NCBI GenBank assembly: GCA_017940565.1
Contig: JAGAYH010000032.1
Location: 1 to 64,000 of the forward strand
DNA length: 64,000 nucleotides
Direction of reading: 5' to 3'
Source of the DNA: Bacteroidaceae bacterium
GTDB taxonomy: Bacteria > Bacteroidota > Bacteroidia > Bacteroidales > Bacteroidaceae
The translations under genes were made by a program, and so were the position numbers. The notes beneath the pieces are model-generated. The model saw nothing but the letters and a program-made list of their open reading frames with translations. It was not told where the DNA came from and did no database searches. This document shows positions 61,752 to 64,000 of the stretch, one piece after another (position 1 is the stretch's first letter; each line of letters opens with the position of its first letter).

Positions 61752-64000
61752 TTACCGATAAAGTTCCTCCCACCATGCCGGCTCATCCTTGAGCCATTTG
61801 GCGAACCAGGCGCAGATGGTTTTCTGCCAATGTTTCTGACGATTGTAATCGCTGATGACGTGGTTCTCGCCCTGTACCTGCACAAATTCCACCGGCTTGT
61901 TGAGAATCTTCAAAGCCGTATAGAGCTGCCAGGCCTGGTTGGCCGGCACGTTCGTATCTACAGAACCCTGGACCAGCAGGAGCGGCGTCGTTATTTTGTC
62001 GGCATGATAGAGCGGGCTGTGGTCAACGTAGAGTTCACGGTTATTCCACGGATAACTCTCCGCAGCAGCCACCTCGTTGTAGGTATAGCCCCAGTTACCG
62101 GCGCCCCAGTAGCCCGTCAGGTCGCTGATGCCGGCATGGGCCACAGCCGTCCGGAAGAAATCGGTTCGCGTCAGCAGGTATTCGGTCATGAAACCGCCGT
62201 ATGAGGCTCCTATGCAGGCCACCCGGGTACTGTCGGCAAACGGGTTGGCACGGCAGAAGCCCTTGGCACCTTCCAGTATGTCGTCCGACGAGCCCGTACC
62301 CCATGTGTTGACGTGGCGCGAGGCAAACTCCTGACCGAAACCTATGGCTCCGCTCGGCTCAACGATGTAAACGATGTAGCCCTGGCTGGCCCAGACGGCA
62401 AAGGGATAGTTCATCTCCAGACGTTCCTGCGTGGGGGTACAGCCGCCATAGTAATACACGATGACAGGATACCGTTTCGTTTCGTCGAAATTGGGCGGCA
62501 TGTAGTAGAACCCGCGGATGGTGTCGCCACGTGAACTCCGGTAGTCCCACACCTTCGTCTGCGGAATGGCCACATCGGCATATTCTTTCTCAAAGTCTAT
62601 ATTACCGAATTTGGCCGTTCGGTCGCGCTTGTCAGACAGGTCTGCCGTCACCATGCGCCGGGCATACGACGCACCTTGGCCGTAGAGTACGACTGCCGGC
62701 GAAGCTTTGGCTATGGCAAAACTCTGCACGTTGTCTATGGGATAGTTGAATTTGCGAATGTCACCCGTCTTGGGATTCACACCATAGAAATTGACCTTGC
62801 TGCCGTTGTCGGCCGTGAAATAGATATTGCCGTCGTAGCGCGACCATACCGCCCGTGCCACGGCAGGGTCGAAGTCGCGTGTCAGCGGACGCGCCGTGCG
62901 GGAAGCCAAGTCATAGACAAACAACTGGATGTCGTACACGTTGGGATAGGCATCCTTTGCTATCGTCTTGCCCACGCCTCCGAAGGCATCGGCCGTGCCG
63001 GTAACCATCAGCTGGCGGCCGTCGGGCGAGAACTGGGCCGATCTGATGCCCATGGTATCCGTCAGCAGCGTGTCCACACGCCCCGTGGCCACCTCGTACA
63101 GGAAGAGCGACAAACGGTTGAAGGGATAGCGGTGGAGCACCATGGTGTGCGTTGAGAACAACAGGTATTTCCCGTCATCGGAAATATCATACAGATGAGC
63201 TCCGGTGTTGCCGTAGGTCAGCTGACGGCGCCCGCCGGTCTGCAGGTCGTAGAGATGCAGGAACTGGTGCGTCAACGAATTGTACAGACGGTCGTCGGGC
63301 ATGTTGAAGTGTTTGAACTCCTTGTTCTTGTCCCCTTTGGCGTCATCGGAGGTATAGATAATGTATTTCAGGTCCGGGCTGAGCTGGGCACCGCGCAATG
63401 TCGGGACATGGCTCACCAGCACCTCCTCTTTGAAGTCAGGCACGCTGAGCATCACGAGACTGTTGGTCCGGTCGTCCTGACGCAGCCGGAAGAGCGCATC
63501 GCGGTCGCGGCACCAGGTGTAGCCCGACACATCAGGCAGGATTGTCTTGCCCGTTTTCAATTCAACCAATTGCTGGAAACGTGACGTTTTGCCCGAAGGA
63601 AAAGTCTTGGAATAGCCCACCAAAGCATACTTTCCGGAATACGAAAGCGACACACCCGTGTAGTGCAGGCCGTCCGTGATGTCGTTGAGCGTATAAGGGC
63701 GTTTGCCCTCGGCATTCACCGTCACCTGGCCCACCGTCGGGGTGAACTTCACACTGAACGTGTCGGCCTCGTCCTTCTTCACCAGACAGGCAATGGTCAC
63801 GTCGTGGCGCATGGGCTCCAGTTTCAGCTCGCCATCGGCCAGACGGCCGTCGAGGAACACCTTGTGGTGCTTTATCTTCGGCATCTCCAGCTTGCCCTTG
63901 GCGTAGCCCGGCGCTGTCAGCGTGAAACGCAGGTAAACCAGCGATGTCTCGCCGTCGGCCTTGGGCAGGGCGGCCCCGGCCTCGAGCGTAGCCGCGTTTT
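61752..64000 (-). CDS. S9-family (dipeptidyl-peptidase IV-like) peptidase (5' partial)
   Basis: The frame is open to the window edge, so the N-terminus is missing; the ATG at 63884 is internal. A WD-like beta-propeller region with repeats such as YTSDDAKGDKNKE and AQFSPDGRQLMVTGT is followed by an alpha/beta hydrolase domain: nucleophile in CIGASYGGFMTEY, Asp in VQGSVDTNVPANQAW, His in VQGENHVI. Probably periplasmic or secreted, acting on proline-containing peptides; the signal peptide is outside the window. Confidence 0.9.
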   Translation of the reverse strand, partial: NAATLEAGAALPKADGETSLVYLRFTLTAPGYAKGKLEMPKIKHHKVFLDGRLADGELKLEPMRHDVTIACLVKKDEADTFSVKFTPTVGQVTVNAEGKRPYTLNDITDGLHYTGVSLSYSGKYALVGYSKTFPSGKTSRFQQLVELKTGKTILPDVSGYTWCRDRDALFRLRQDDRTNSLVMLSVPDFKEEVLVSHVPTLRGAQLSPDLKYIIYTSDDAKGDKNKEFKHFNMPDDRLYNSLTHQFLHLYDLQTGGRRQLTYGNTGAHLYDISDDGKYLLFSTHTMVLHRYPFNRLSLFLYEVATGRVDTLLTDTMGIRSAQFSPDGRQLMVTGTADAFGGVGKTIAKDAYPNVYDIQLFVYDLASRTARPLTRDFDPAVARAVWSRYDGNIYFTADNGSKVNFYGVNPKTGDIRKFNYPIDNVQSFAIAKASPAVVLYGQGASYARRMVTADLSDKRDRTAKFGNIDFEKEYADVAIPQTKVWDYRSSRGDTIRGFYYMPPNFDETKRYPVIVYYYGGCTPTQERLEMNYPFAVWASQGYIVYIVEPSGAIGFGQEFASRHVNTWGTGSSDDILEGAKGFCRANPFADSTRVACIGASYGGFMTEYLLTRTDFFRTAVAHAGISDLTGYWGAGNWGYTYNEVAAAESYPWNNRELYVDHSPLYHADKITTPLLLVQGSVDTNVPANQAWQLYTALKILNKPVEFVQVQGENHVISDYNRQKHWQKTICAWFAKWLKDEPAWWEELYR

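Overview
The window looks like chromosomal DNA of a Bacteroidota bacterium, most likely order Bacteroidales and Prevotellaceae-like. The evidence is the recurring promoter element TAnnTTTG (often with TTTG about 17-20 bases upstream), the near absence of Shine-Dalgarno sequences, a serine palmitoyltransferase, GldE, the short Bacteroidetes-type RNA polymerase omega, a DUF4293 protein, a fused ResB-CcsA protein, and secreted proteins with a short dockerin-like tail (DVNxDGxVDSAD). I find no rRNA, tRNA, insertion sequence, prophage or CRISPR array.

Layout. 1-4.1 kb: end of a dockerin-tailed surface protein, serine palmitoyltransferase, a lipid kinase and a tRNA methyltransferase. 4.3-11 kb: lon-tgt-lptG-like operon, DEAD-box helicase, peroxiredoxin. 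11.1-11.3 kb: a 21-bp-period repeat array. 11.4-18.1 kb (minus): porin, imelysin and di-heme oxidoreductase, with a cytochrome c biogenesis protein after them under its own apparent promoter. 18.6-26.5 kb (minus): a six-gene operon that pairs an actin/Hsp70-fold ATPase with a tubulin/FtsZ-like protein, a VWA-like lipoprotein and membrane or coiled-coil partners. 26.6-26.9 kb: a strongly structured non-coding RNA candidate. 27-31.2 kb: degenerate membrane-anchored PD-(D/E)XK protein with an XRE regulator, holA, amn. 31.3-40.1 kb: HsdR-N-like protein, S41 peptidase, a tight operon of glycosyltransferase, pyrC, stand-alone MetH reactivation domain, phosphoesterase and acyltransferase, then queF and queC. 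40.4-55 kb: a biosynthetic gene cluster. 55-64 kb: uvrB, an LRR/dockerin protein, bamD-rpoZ-DUF4293, ssb-gldE and a DPP-IV-like S9 peptidase that runs off the window.

Two regions stand out. The first is the NRPS operon: SpoIIE-type phosphatase/kinase, STAS antagonist, outer-membrane barrel, a 2419-residue C-A-T-C-A-T-Reductase NRPS, a PaaK-like adenylating enzyme and a MATE exporter, with an Sfp-type phosphopantetheinyl transferase converging on it. It predicts a reductively released dipeptide (aldehyde, or the pyrazinone formed from it) under partner-switching control. The second is the actin-plus-tubulin operon, which looks like an envelope-associated cytoskeletal or membrane-remodelling machine. 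A family of roughly 60-bp intergenic repeats built from the box ACGAAAACGGAGTTAG is scattered through the window, including on both sides of the NRPS region.
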